The notes under the pieces are model-generated. The model was not told the DNA's origin, searched no databases, and saw only the letters and a program-made list of their open reading frames with translations. From Microthrixaceae bacterium (GTDB lineage Bacteria > Actinomycetota > Acidimicrobiia > Acidimicrobiales > Acidimicrobilacustridaceae): 45,233 bases of DNA. The position numbers were made by a program, and so were the translations under genes. Shown one piece after another: positions 33,202 to 40,555 of this stretch (positions are counted from its first letter, which is position 1; every line of letters starts with the position of its first letter). The DNA lies in contig CANFQA010000020.1 in the NCBI GenBank assembly GCA_947449015.1, positions 1 through 45,233 of the forward strand, written 5' to 3'.

Positions 33202-33896
33202 GAGTCAGTTCGGAGAACCGGCTCGTCGGCCCGGAGGCGGAATCCCACGCCACGGACTGTTTCAACGAGATCAGGGTCGCCCACCTTCTTGCGCAAGGAG
33301 GCGACATGTACATCGAGAGTTTTGGTGGGGCCGTACCAGTGCGAGTCCCAAACCTGCTCAAGGATCTCCTCACGGGTGAAGGTTGCCCCGGGATCAGTGG
33401 CAAGCAGCGCCAGAAGATCAAACTCCTTGCGGGTGAGCACGATCTCGGTGCCTTCGCGGGTGAGTCGACGAGTGCGGTTGTCAACCACGAAGCCACCGCT
33501 GAGTGGGACGATTGGCTCTTCGGGTTCATCCTTGGCTCCGACGCGTCGTGTCACAGCGTTGATGCGGGCCACGAGCTCGCGGAATCCGAATGGCTTCACC
33601 ATGTAGTCGTCGGCTCCAAGTTCGAGCCCAAGAACACGGTCAATCTCCTCGCCGCGCGCCGTGATCACGATGATTGGCACCGATGATGTGGATCTGATGC
33701 GTCGGCAGACCTCGTAGCCGTCGATATCGGGTAGGCCGAGGTCGAGCAAGATGATGTTGGGCGAGGGTGTCCCTGCGGCTGCCGAAACCGCTCCGAGGCC
33801 GGTGGATTCCCGGTGGACAGTGAAATTCTGGCGCTCGAGGCCCTTCCCGAGCGGTGCGGCAATGGCGTCATCGTCCTCTACGAGCAGTACGTGCAT
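33198..33896 (-). CDS. OmpR/PhoB-family response regulator
   Basis: The 232-residue protein has a receiver domain (acidic pair in VEDDDAI, phosphorylation site D52 in LLDLGLPDIDG, lysine in MVKPFGF). A winged-helix DNA-binding domain follows (LTRKEFDLLALL, then WYGPTKTLDVHVASLRKKVG). It would be phosphorylated by the kinase encoded immediately downstream. The ATG at 33896 lies 94 bases from the start of the divergent secreted-protein gene, so the shared promoter is a natural binding site. No repeated box was obvious in that gap. Confidence 0.94.
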   Translation of the reverse strand: MHVLLVEDDDAIAAPLGKGLERQNFTVHRESTGLGAVSAAAGTPSPNIILLDLGLPDIDGYEVCRRIRSTSSVPIIVITARGEEIDRVLGLELGADDYMVKPFGFRELVARINAVTRRVGAKDEPEEPIVPLSGGFVVDNRTRRLTREGTEIVLTRKEFDLLALLATDPGATFTREEILEQVWDSHWYGPTKTLDVHVASLRKKVGDPDLVETVRGVGFRLRADEPVLRTDS

Positions 33897-33990
33897 GACC
33901 TACAGGGTGTCACGTTCTGGGGAGGAGTCCCGAGGATTTGGAGGAACCTTTACCATTCTCGTCTTCCCCCCTAGAGAGGGTGTCCCTACC

Positions 33991-34500
33991 ATGAGGGACA
34001 TGAAACGACGACTCGCCCTCACTGTCGCTGGATCCTCCGCACTTGTGGCTATCACTGCTGGTGCAGCGATAGCTGCCAATCTCGGCATCCTCACGGCGAG
34101 CTCAAGTTCCAACGTCGGTCAGCTTGATGCCACCAAGGTCGCGGAGCTCGCTGTCGCTACGCCGGCGTCGATTGATGCACGTCGTGCGCCACTTCCGGTG
34201 GTGGATCCTGCGCCTGACGCTCCGGTTGTGGTGTCACAGCCAAGCGCAATCTCCACGCCCTCGACCCCTGCCCCGGCATGGGCAGCAACGCAGGATGTGT
34301 CGGCCTCGGAGGCTCCGGCCGTCACCACGCCGTCTGTAGAGCCGGTGACCGCTCCGCCCGTACCGAGCACCCAGGTGAGTGAGTCCGATGAAACGGACCA
34401 TGTTGAAGGTTCTCTTGATGAACCGGCGCAGGATGATGCGTTCGCCATTGAGACTCCCCATCACGTCGAAGCAGTGACGGTTTCCGAAAAGGACAACTAG
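33991..34500 (+). CDS. Exported low-complexity protein
   Basis: I do not recognise a family. The 169-residue product has a signal peptide or anchor (RRLALTVAGSSALVAITAG, then AAIAANLG, about 5-30), followed by a Ser/Pro/Val/Thr-rich chain that turns acidic at the end (SESDETDHVEGSLDEP). No domain or cysteine pattern is visible. The start ATG 33991 is favoured by GAGAGGG ten bases upstream; an ATG at 34000 has its motif too close. It is first in the set with 34503, apbE and the cytochrome-like gene, and is divergent from the two-component system. It could be a disordered carrier or wall-spanning linker. Confidence 0.75.
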   Translation: MRDMKRRLALTVAGSSALVAITAGAAIAANLGILTASSSSNVGQLDATKVAELAVATPASIDARRAPLPVVDPAPDAPVVVSQPSAISTPSTPAPAWAATQDVSASEAPAVTTPSVEPVTAPPVPSTQVSESDETDHVEGSLDEPAQDDAFAIETPHHVEAVTVSEKDN

Positions 34501-34502
34501 TC

Positions 34503-35003
34503 ATGGCCTCCGACTCCCCCCAGTCGGCGGACAATCCCTCCCGAGTGCCGCAACAACCGGGGCAAGCGCGCAGCCCTCGCACATCGGCAGCACCGGCATC
34601 GCGTGCATTCGCCGTGGGTCTCAGCTTGGCGGCTACGTGTTCGATCATTGCCGCACTCGCCCTAGAGCAGCCGCCGCAGAGCACCTCCGCGGTTCCGGCT
34701 GCGACGAACACTGGTGCACCCGTCGCCGTTGCGCCGACCGTGGCTGTTGATCCTGGGGCCGCACCGCCGGTCGCAACTGATGCGCTTGCTCCCGCCGCCG
34801 AGCCAGTGGCGAGCCCGAACCAGCGCGTCTCGAGCCCATCTGCTGGTTCAGCGGTTGGAGCGGCATCGACACAGGCGCCTGTGTCCTCGCCGGCACCCGT
34901 ATCGTCACCCACGCCCACGCCCACGGTTGCGCCGGCACCGACACCGACTTCACCCCCGCCCACCACGCCGCCGACGACGGTCGCTGTGACTCGCTCCAGC
35001 TGA
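34503..35003 (+). CDS. Membrane-anchored Pro/Ala/Thr-rich protein
   Basis: No family recognised. The 166 residues begin with a basic, disordered arm. One membrane helix follows near 34-53 (AFAVGLSLAATCSIIAALAL), then an external chain of about 110 residues, nearly all Pro, Ala, Val, Thr and Ser, ending in a PPTTPPTT run. It has no FMN-binding domain and no clear flavinylation motif. The gene starts two bases after the previous stop, with AAGGAC ahead of it, and ends six bases before apbE. It is likely a cell-wall-spanning spacer or partner for the electron-transfer proteins made from the same transcript; this is inference. Confidence 0.72.
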   Translation: MASDSPQSADNPSRVPQQPGQARSPRTSAAPASRAFAVGLSLAATCSIIAALALEQPPQSTSAVPAATNTGAPVAVAPTVAVDPGAAPPVATDALAPAAEPVASPNQRVSSPSAGSAVGAASTQAPVSSPAPVSSPTPTPTVAPAPTPTSPPPTTPPTTVAVTRSS

Positions 35004-35009
35004 GCACTC

Positions 35010-35957
35010 ATGATTGAGGCGGTGCGGTCGTTCGGCGCGATGGGAAGTGACTGCACGCTCACGATCACCGTCGACGACCGCAGTCTCGGGGATCGCCTCG
35101 CGTCACGTGCTGAGGCACTGGTGCGCCAACTGGAGTCGTTGTGGACACGGTTCCGTGCCGACAGCGAACTCATGGTGCTCAATGATCATGCCGGTGAGGA
35201 CTGGGGAGTCAGTCCCGATACGTTCGCGCTCATTGGCGCCGCCATTCACGCACACCAGATCACCAATGGCATCTTCGATCCGACTCTGCTCGATGCACTC
35301 ATTGCTGCTGGGTATAACCGCAGCTTCGAGCAACTCGGCAGCGGTCTCATCGCCGCGGCACCCCTCGGGCGCGGGGCATCGCCGGTCAACGCGATCGAAC
35401 TCGATGCCGAGCGCAATTTCGTCACCCTTCCTGTTGGGGTTCACCTCGACCTCGGTGGCATTGCCAAAGGACGCGCCGCAGACCTCGTTGCCCAACTGTT
35501 GGAGAACGGCGGCGCCATCGGTGCCTGCGTCGATCTTGGCGGGGATATTGCGGTGTTCGGCGATCGCATCGACGATCAGCGGTGGGCAATCGCCGTTGAT
35601 GATCCCGCGCAGCCCGGAGTGGACCTTGCGGTTCTGGTGCTTGATCGCGGTGCGGTGGCTACCAGCTCGCGGGTCAAACGCCAGTGGCAAACCTCTGAAG
35701 GCTCCGCACACCATCTTGTCGATCCCCGAACCGGCCGACCAGCCGTCACTGACCTCCTTGCAGTTTCGGTTGTGGCAGCGGACGCGATGTGGGCCGAGGT
35801 GTACGCAAAGGGGGCACTCATTGCCGGGTCGACCGCAGGCGCAACACTGTTGGAAGGCGCCGGACTCTCGGCCCTGTTGATCACTGAACTCGGCGAGGTG
35901 CGCTCGATCGGAGCTATCGATCAATTCCTCGTCCAAACCACCACGGGGCACCCATGA
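35010..35957 (+). CDS. apbE: FAD:protein FMN transferase
   Basis: ApbE attaches FMN from FAD to a Thr or Ser of an acceptor protein, using magnesium. The 315-residue protein shows the family order: FGAMGSDC near the start, LWTRFRADSEL, LDLGGIAKGRAADL near 147-160, VDLGGDIAVFG, AHHLVDPRTGRPA, and the metal-site AADAMWAEVYAKGA. No lipobox or signal peptide is seen, so it may act in the cytoplasm before export. The ATG at 35010 gives a family-typical length, and the stop overlaps the next start (ATGA). A flavin acceptor is not obvious in the window. Confidence 0.93.
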   Translation: MIEAVRSFGAMGSDCTLTITVDDRSLGDRLASRAEALVRQLESLWTRFRADSELMVLNDHAGEDWGVSPDTFALIGAAIHAHQITNGIFDPTLLDALIAAGYNRSFEQLGSGLIAAAPLGRGASPVNAIELDAERNFVTLPVGVHLDLGGIAKGRAADLVAQLLENGGAIGACVDLGGDIAVFGDRIDDQRWAIAVDDPAQPGVDLAVLVLDRGAVATSSRVKRQWQTSEGSAHHLVDPRTGRPAVTDLLAVSVVAADAMWAEVYAKGALIAGSTAGATLLEGAGLSALLITELGEVRSIGAIDQFLVQTTTGHP

Positions 35958-36577
35958 CCTTTATCCTCGCCAGTACCAAGTTGTGGTGGTACGTCTCCCG
36001 CTCGGCCGGCATTGTGGGCTGGGCGCTGTGTGCCGCCTCGGTCCTGTGGGGTTTGGCGCTGGCCACACGGGCGCTTGGTCGCAAACCATCGGCGCCATGG
36101 CTGCTCGATCTCCACCGATTCCTGGGTGGACTCGCCGTCACGTTCGTCGGCATTCACATGCTGTCGCTGATGCTGGACCCGTTCGTACGCTTCGGATTCG
36201 GTGATCTTCTTGTTCCCTTTGCATCTTCGCAATACAAACCCGGTGCGGTGGCCTGGGGAATCGTGGCGATGTACCTGTTGGTCGCGGTTGAGGTCACCTC
36301 GCTGCTGAAGAAACGAATTCCGCTGAAACTTTGGCGCGGCGTGCACCTCACCAGCTACGTGCTCTATGGGTTTGCCACGGTGCATCTGCTCACCGCCGGC
36401 ACTGATCGCTTCAATCCGGCGCTTCGGTGGTGTGTGCTTGTGAGTGTTGGCGCGGTGGTGTTCTTCAGTGCGTACCGACTTGTTGGGCCGGGGCGCGCGG
36501 CAAGTATTCGCTCTGCGAAACGAGCTAGATCCGCTCCGGTGTCACCGGTGGAACACTCTGATGGTGAGGCGTCCTAG
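35954..36577 (+). CDS. Ferric-reductase-like transmembrane cytochrome b-type protein
   Basis: The 207-residue membrane protein has about five to six helices (near 14-36, 52-70, 95-112, 128-147 and 155-172). It contains four histidines in two pairs: LDLHRFLGG and FVGIHMLSL on one helix, and WRGVHLTSY and ATVHLLTAG on another. This is the ferric-reductase/YedZ-like pattern for one or two b haems that pass electrons across the membrane. There is no FAD or NAD domain, so a partner must supply electrons. The ATG at 35954 overlaps the apbE stop, linking the protein to flavin transfer. The C-terminus is a basic tail. Confidence 0.85.
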   Translation: MTFILASTKLWWYVSRSAGIVGWALCAASVLWGLALATRALGRKPSAPWLLDLHRFLGGLAVTFVGIHMLSLMLDPFVRFGFGDLLVPFASSQYKPGAVAWGIVAMYLLVAVEVTSLLKKRIPLKLWRGVHLTSYVLYGFATVHLLTAGTDRFNPALRWCVLVSVGAVVFFSAYRLVGPGRAASIRSAKRARSAPVSPVEHSDGEAS

Positions 36578-36595
36578 GCGCAGCTGACGGCCTGT

Positions 36596-37309
36596 CTACT
36601 GAGCGGGGAGTTCCACCACGAAGCTGGCGATGTCTTGTTCAAGCTTCGATGCGATGAGTGCCGCCGCGGTGCCACGACAGTTGCGACGAGTGGCGATGAA
36701 TGCACCACTGCGCAGGCGTTCGGCGAGCTCGGCGGCATAGGCAACGGAGGTCTCGACGACCTCTTCAGCAGGCACAATCTCATTGAGATATCCAGCGGTG
36801 ACCGCACCAGCGGGGTCGTACACCTGCGCATGGTTGATGGCCACGGTGAACGCGGCGGTGGTGAGACATTCACGAGCTAGTTCGACAGCAAAGCTGGGAA
36901 CCGGCATGCCAATAGCCACCTCGTTGAGCCCGATTTTGAAGGAACCTTCGGCCCCGATGCGATAGTCGGCGGCAAGCAGCAAGATGGCGCCCATGGCCAG
37001 CGCGTGCCCGGTGGACGCGATGACGACTGGCATCGGGAACTCGAAGATCTCCGTTGCCACTTCGGCTCCTGCGCGCAGAAGATTGCGGGCACCTTCGGCA
37101 CTGGCGGTCATCACTGCAAGGTCGAAACCAGCGGAGAAGCGACCGGGGCGGCCGGCAATGACCACAGCGCCTGCTTCGGTGCGAGCGCGGGCAAGTCCGC
37201 TACGGAGACCATCGGCAAGTTCATGGGTGACGGCATTGGCCTTGCCGTCGTCGATGGTGATGACCGCAACGCGGCCACGGAGTTCATAGGAAACCACTGA
37301 GTCGGACAT
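36596..37309 (-). CDS. Enoyl-CoA hydratase/isomerase family protein
   Basis: The 237-residue crotonase-fold protein has the first oxyanion element RPGRFSAGFDL near 54-64, the second, STGHALAMGAIL, near 100, and FKIGLNEVAIGMPVP, which keeps the glutamate of the first catalytic position. The usual PGxGGTQRL segment is replaced by PVPSFAVELARE, so the second glutamate is not in its normal place and hydratase activity is not certain. It may be an isomerase or a specialised hydratase. The ATG at 37309 is the conserved start (SYELRGRVAVITID). It lies convergent to the ferric-reductase gene, 18 bases away. Confidence 0.87.
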   Translation of the reverse strand: MSDSVVSYELRGRVAVITIDDGKANAVTHELADGLRSGLARARTEAGAVVIAGRPGRFSAGFDLAVMTASAEGARNLLRAGAEVATEIFEFPMPVVIASTGHALAMGAILLLAADYRIGAEGSFKIGLNEVAIGMPVPSFAVELARECLTTAAFTVAINHAQVYDPAGAVTAGYLNEIVPAEEVVETSVAYAAELAERLRSGAFIATRRNCRGTAAALIASKLEQDIASFVVELPAQ

Positions 37310-37384
37310 AGGAAGAACGCTACCCGCGTGGCCGGACCGCGGAGGTCGCCGAACCGGCTGCTGGCGATGACGCGGTGGAAGTTC

Positions 37385-38218
37385 TCAGGTGGGTTCGGTG
37401 ACGAAGTCGATCAACTGCTCGACTGCCCCAATGAGAGCTGGTTCAAGATCGTTCCAGCTCGACACGGAGTTGAGGATCCGTTTCCAAAACAGTCGGGGAT
37501 CGTCGACGCCGAGTGCGGCGCAGACACCGTCTTTCCATGACTGACCTTTGGGAACCTCGGGCCAGCGTTCAATGCCGATGACCGATGGTTTCACTGCAGC
37601 CCAGATATCGACGAAGGGGTGGCCACTGATGAGCACGTCTGGGTGATCAATGCCGGAGGCGATCCGGCTTTCCTTGGAGTTGTCAACGAGGTGGTCAAGC
37701 AGGATCCCGAGACGACGACCGGGACGAGGACCGAATCCGTGCACGATCTCGCCGAGGTTGTCAGCGCCGTCGAGTAATTCGACAACGATGCCCTCGACCC
37801 GAAGGTCGTCGCCCCAGACCTTCTCGACCAGTTCGGCATCATGGACACCCTCGACCAGAAGCCGGCTGGCGCGGGCGATGCGTGCCGACGCGCCGGCCAC
37901 AGCAACCGAACCTGAAGCGGTGCGGGATGCTTCGGCAGTGGTAGTTGCTTTGGGGCGTATAAGCGTGACCTGCTTGCCCTGCACGTCGAAGGCGCCATCG
38001 CGCAGACGCACTTTGTGGTCGCGTCCCATTCGATCGCGAATGGTGACAATGGAAGCCTCACAGTTGACGACGACTCCGAACAGCGGTGTGCCGCGAACTT
38101 CCACCTCGAGCCCGGCGACCGCAGCAATGCGAGCGGGAGGCTTGCGCACCCTTGGAGCGTCTCCGTCGAGATCGAGCGGCTCGGAGAGGATGCCCTTCCG
38201 ATACGGCGTATCAGCCAC
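37385..38218 (-). CDS. DUF3097 family protein
   Basis: The 277-residue protein resembles the actinobacterial DUF3097 family, which has no assigned function. Recognised stretches include VRKPPARIAAVAGLEVEVRG, SRLLVEGVHDAELVEKVWGD, VHGFGPRPGRRLGILLDHLV, and ISGHPFVDIWAAVKP. The middle part, with VEGVHDAEL, DGADNL and LDHLVDNSKE, recalls a Toprim-like acidic layout, but I cannot confirm it. It starts with GTG at 38218, one base after the stop of the ABC ATPase gene, and is the last gene of that operon; the long upstream frame is a shadow. Its link to the ABC proteins is unknown. Confidence 0.82.
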   Translation of the reverse strand: MADTPYRKGILSEPLDLDGDAPRVRKPPARIAAVAGLEVEVRGTPLFGVVVNCEASIVTIRDRMGRDHKVRLRDGAFDVQGKQVTLIRPKATTTAEASRTASGSVAVAGASARIARASRLLVEGVHDAELVEKVWGDDLRVEGIVVELLDGADNLGEIVHGFGPRPGRRLGILLDHLVDNSKESRIASGIDHPDVLISGHPFVDIWAAVKPSVIGIERWPEVPKGQSWKDGVCAALGVDDPRLFWKRILNSVSSWNDLEPALIGAVEQLIDFVTEPT

Positions 38219-38219
38219 C

Positions 38220-38963
38220 TCAGGCGCCGACGAGTTCGCGAATCTTTGCTTCGGTGGCAGGGCCGTCGTAGGCGAGTTCCCCGTCGCGCAGACCAATGCA
38301 TCGTGTGGCGCTGGGAACGAGGTCGAGCTGATGAGTGGAGCACACAATGGTGGCGCCCTGGGCCACCACATCGCTCATGATCTGCACCAGTGTCTCCTGG
38401 CCGGGTGTGTCGAGACCCACGAAGGGTTCATCAACCAGCATCACCCGGAACGGGCGGATGAGACCGAGGATCAGTCCGGTCTTCTGCTTGAGACCACGGC
38501 TGAAACGAGACGGGAGATCATCAACGCGTTCAGACAGGCCGAACATGTCGACCAGATCATCGGCGTATTCCTCCCACTCAACGGTCTGATGAAGTCGGGC
38601 GACGTATTCGATGTGCTCGGACAGGCTGAGATCGTCGTAGAGCACGGGATTGTCTGGGAGATAGGACAGCGCAGCGCGCGCCTCAACGGTGCCCGCTGGG
38701 TGGCCTTGGACGAACGCCCAACCGGTGGTGGCTTCGAGCATCCCTGAGGCCAGACCGAGGAACGTCGACTTTCCGGCGCCATTGGGGCCGACCAGCATGA
38801 CGAGTTCGCCGGCACCGATCTTGATGTCGAGCGCGGTGGTGAGTCCCATGCCATCGCCGTAATCCTTGGCGAGGTCGAGGGTTTGGAGCGCGGCCGCCGG
38901 ATCGAGACGGGGCTCGGTGGCAGTAGTGGGCGGTTGCTTGGGGAGTTTGAACGCTGAGGTCAC
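38220..38963 (-). CDS. ABC transporter ATP-binding protein
   Basis: The 247-residue ATPase has Walker A GPNGAGKST, a signature that departs from LSGGQ (SRGLKQKTGL), Walker B VMLVDEPFVGLD, and the switch histidine in CSTHQLDL. A 25-residue Pro/Thr-rich arm precedes the domain. The signature resembles ABC-2 exporter ATPases. The GTG at 38963 overlaps the permease stop (GTGA), so the two are partners. The cargo is not predictable; antibiotic, lipid or polysaccharide export are options. Confidence 0.9.
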   Translation of the reverse strand: MTSAFKLPKQPPTTATEPRLDPAAALQTLDLAKDYGDGMGLTTALDIKIGAGELVMLVGPNGAGKSTFLGLASGMLEATTGWAFVQGHPAGTVEARAALSYLPDNPVLYDDLSLSEHIEYVARLHQTVEWEEYADDLVDMFGLSERVDDLPSRFSRGLKQKTGLILGLIRPFRVMLVDEPFVGLDTPGQETLVQIMSDVVAQGATIVCSTHQLDLVPSATRCIGLRDGELAYDGPATEAKIRELVGA

Positions 38964-40555
38964 AGGTGTTTCGGCTTCCGTGTGCGGAGATAGAGGATGG
39001 CCGCTCCGACAGCGAACAATGCGTAGACGGTTGCGTTGCCCACCTTGGTGGTGTTCAGCGCGCCCGGGTCGGATCCGGCGTTCAGCATGGGTAGCAAGGC
39101 AATGACGACGATGATCGGCGGGATGACGAGGCGGGCGAGCATGACCCAACCCATCATGTCGGGACCAAGGCCAGACAGGCCGGCAACATCAGGAGCACCC
39201 ATTGCCGTGCTGATGGTGGCGGCTACTGCGGCGGCCAGCGACACCGGAATGATGAGAATCAGTCCGATCTGCCAGACCACGGTGAACGGGACAAGCACGG
39301 TGGCGGCGGCCCCAGCGACGACACCCATGAGCACCATGATCGCGAACGCGGCGGCGAGGTGCTGGAGCAAGAACGCGCCCGGCGCATCGGGATAACTCTC
39401 CCATCGGGTGGGATGGTCGACTTCTTGTGCAGTCGGTTCGGCGGCGTCATAGGCCACGATGTAGAGCGCGAATCCGGCGATGAGAATGGCAGGGATGGTG
39501 CCTCGCCACACTGCGCCGATGGCGAGCCCACCGGCGGCGGCCATGAGCACCATGCGGGCCAGACGGGGGAGTGGGAAGCGCAGGTAGCTCTGCCAGTCGC
39601 GTTTCCAGACCGGAGGGATGAACGATCGTCGCTTGGCCCGACCGATGCGGATCCAAGGTCGGAGACGAGGATTCTCCTGAGACAGCTGGCGACGCAGCAG
39701 CACCACGGTTCGGACATCCTGAAGTGTCACGGCGAACCGGAGCTGGGCGACGAGCCCAGCGCGTCGAAGCGCGTGCTCGATGGACAGGTCGCCAATACGA
39801 CTGAGTGCCAGCACCACAATGCCGAGCACGAGAACCACCGGAACGACGGCGAGGATGCGGAAGGTGATGGGCCAAAACGCGATGTCGGCCAGCAGTGTCA
39901 TTGGTGAGGTCTGATGCTTGGTGACCACGTCGATGGCTGACCACAACACGATCACCAGCGCCAAGCCGTTGGCGGGCCACCAGCGGACCCTTCGACCAGA
40001 GACAGCCATGGCAGTGGCCGACGCAAGTACGCCGGCCAGTGCGAAGGCGACGGCAGTGCACACGATGGAGGCAACAGGATTGACCGGGAGCCGGCGGGCG
40101 GCGAGTTCACCGATGATGGCGCCCACCACCGCGCCAGAGAACGCGAGGAAACGGAGTTGCTTGATGGCCGGGCCGCGCACAACTTCCGAGCGTGGGACCG
40201 GGGCACTTAACTCGTGCATCACCACTGGTGCCTCGAGCACGAGCGGGCCGCCGCGGCCGCCTGAGCGCAGCCCCACCCCGACAGCGACAGCAAAAGCGAG
40301 GCCGAGCCACATCGGCGCCTGATTGGCGAAGTCGGCGGCTTCGGTGACGCTGAGGCGATTGGTCGGCAGTTGGCTCGAAGCGAACATCACGAAGATGACT
40401 GTGGCGAGACCAACCATGTAGACGCGATAGAGCGCATCGATCCAGTGCACTTCGGAGAGACGGTTATGGCGACGGGTTCGGCGCAGCTCATGGAGCGCAG
40501 CGGTTGTCGCCTCGAGATCGATCACAAATGAGGAATCTACCGGCATGGCGGTCAC
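38960..40555 (-). CDS. ABC transporter permease-type membrane protein
   Basis: The 531-residue protein has about twelve hydrophobic segments, from YRVYMVGLATVIFVMFA near 45 to ATVYALFAVGAAILYL near the C-terminus. A soluble loop lies mid-protein (RLRPWIRIGRAKRRSF). It ends in a basic RTRKPKHL tail. I see no specific family motif, but it is linked at both ends by four-base overlaps, to the ABC-F gene upstream and the ABC ATPase gene downstream, which implies an ABC-2 type permease. GTG 40555 is used because it forms the GTGA overlap; an ATG at 40546 is possible. Confidence 0.8.
   Translation of the reverse strand: MTAMPVDSSFVIDLEATTAALHELRRTRRHNRLSEVHWIDALYRVYMVGLATVIFVMFASSQLPTNRLSVTEAADFANQAPMWLGLAFAVAVGVGLRSGGRGGPLVLEAPVVMHELSAPVPRSEVVRGPAIKQLRFLAFSGAVVGAIIGELAARRLPVNPVASIVCTAVAFALAGVLASATAMAVSGRRVRWWPANGLALVIVLWSAIDVVTKHQTSPMTLLADIAFWPITFRILAVVPVVLVLGIVVLALSRIGDLSIEHALRRAGLVAQLRFAVTLQDVRTVVLLRRQLSQENPRLRPWIRIGRAKRRSFIPPVWKRDWQSYLRFPLPRLARMVLMAAAGGLAIGAVWRGTIPAILIAGFALYIVAYDAAEPTAQEVDHPTRWESYPDAPGAFLLQHLAAAFAIMVLMGVVAGAAATVLVPFTVVWQIGLILIIPVSLAAAVAATISTAMGAPDVAGLSGLGPDMMGWVMLARLVIPPIIVVIALLPMLNAGSDPGALNTTKVGNATVYALFAVGAAILYLRTRKPKHL

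Noticed and set aside
34503-35003. The Pro/Ala-rich protein as the FMN acceptor of ApbE.
   Set aside because: No FMN-binding domain or D-x-x-x-T-G-A-T type flavinylation motif is visible; TNTGAP is too unlike the consensus.
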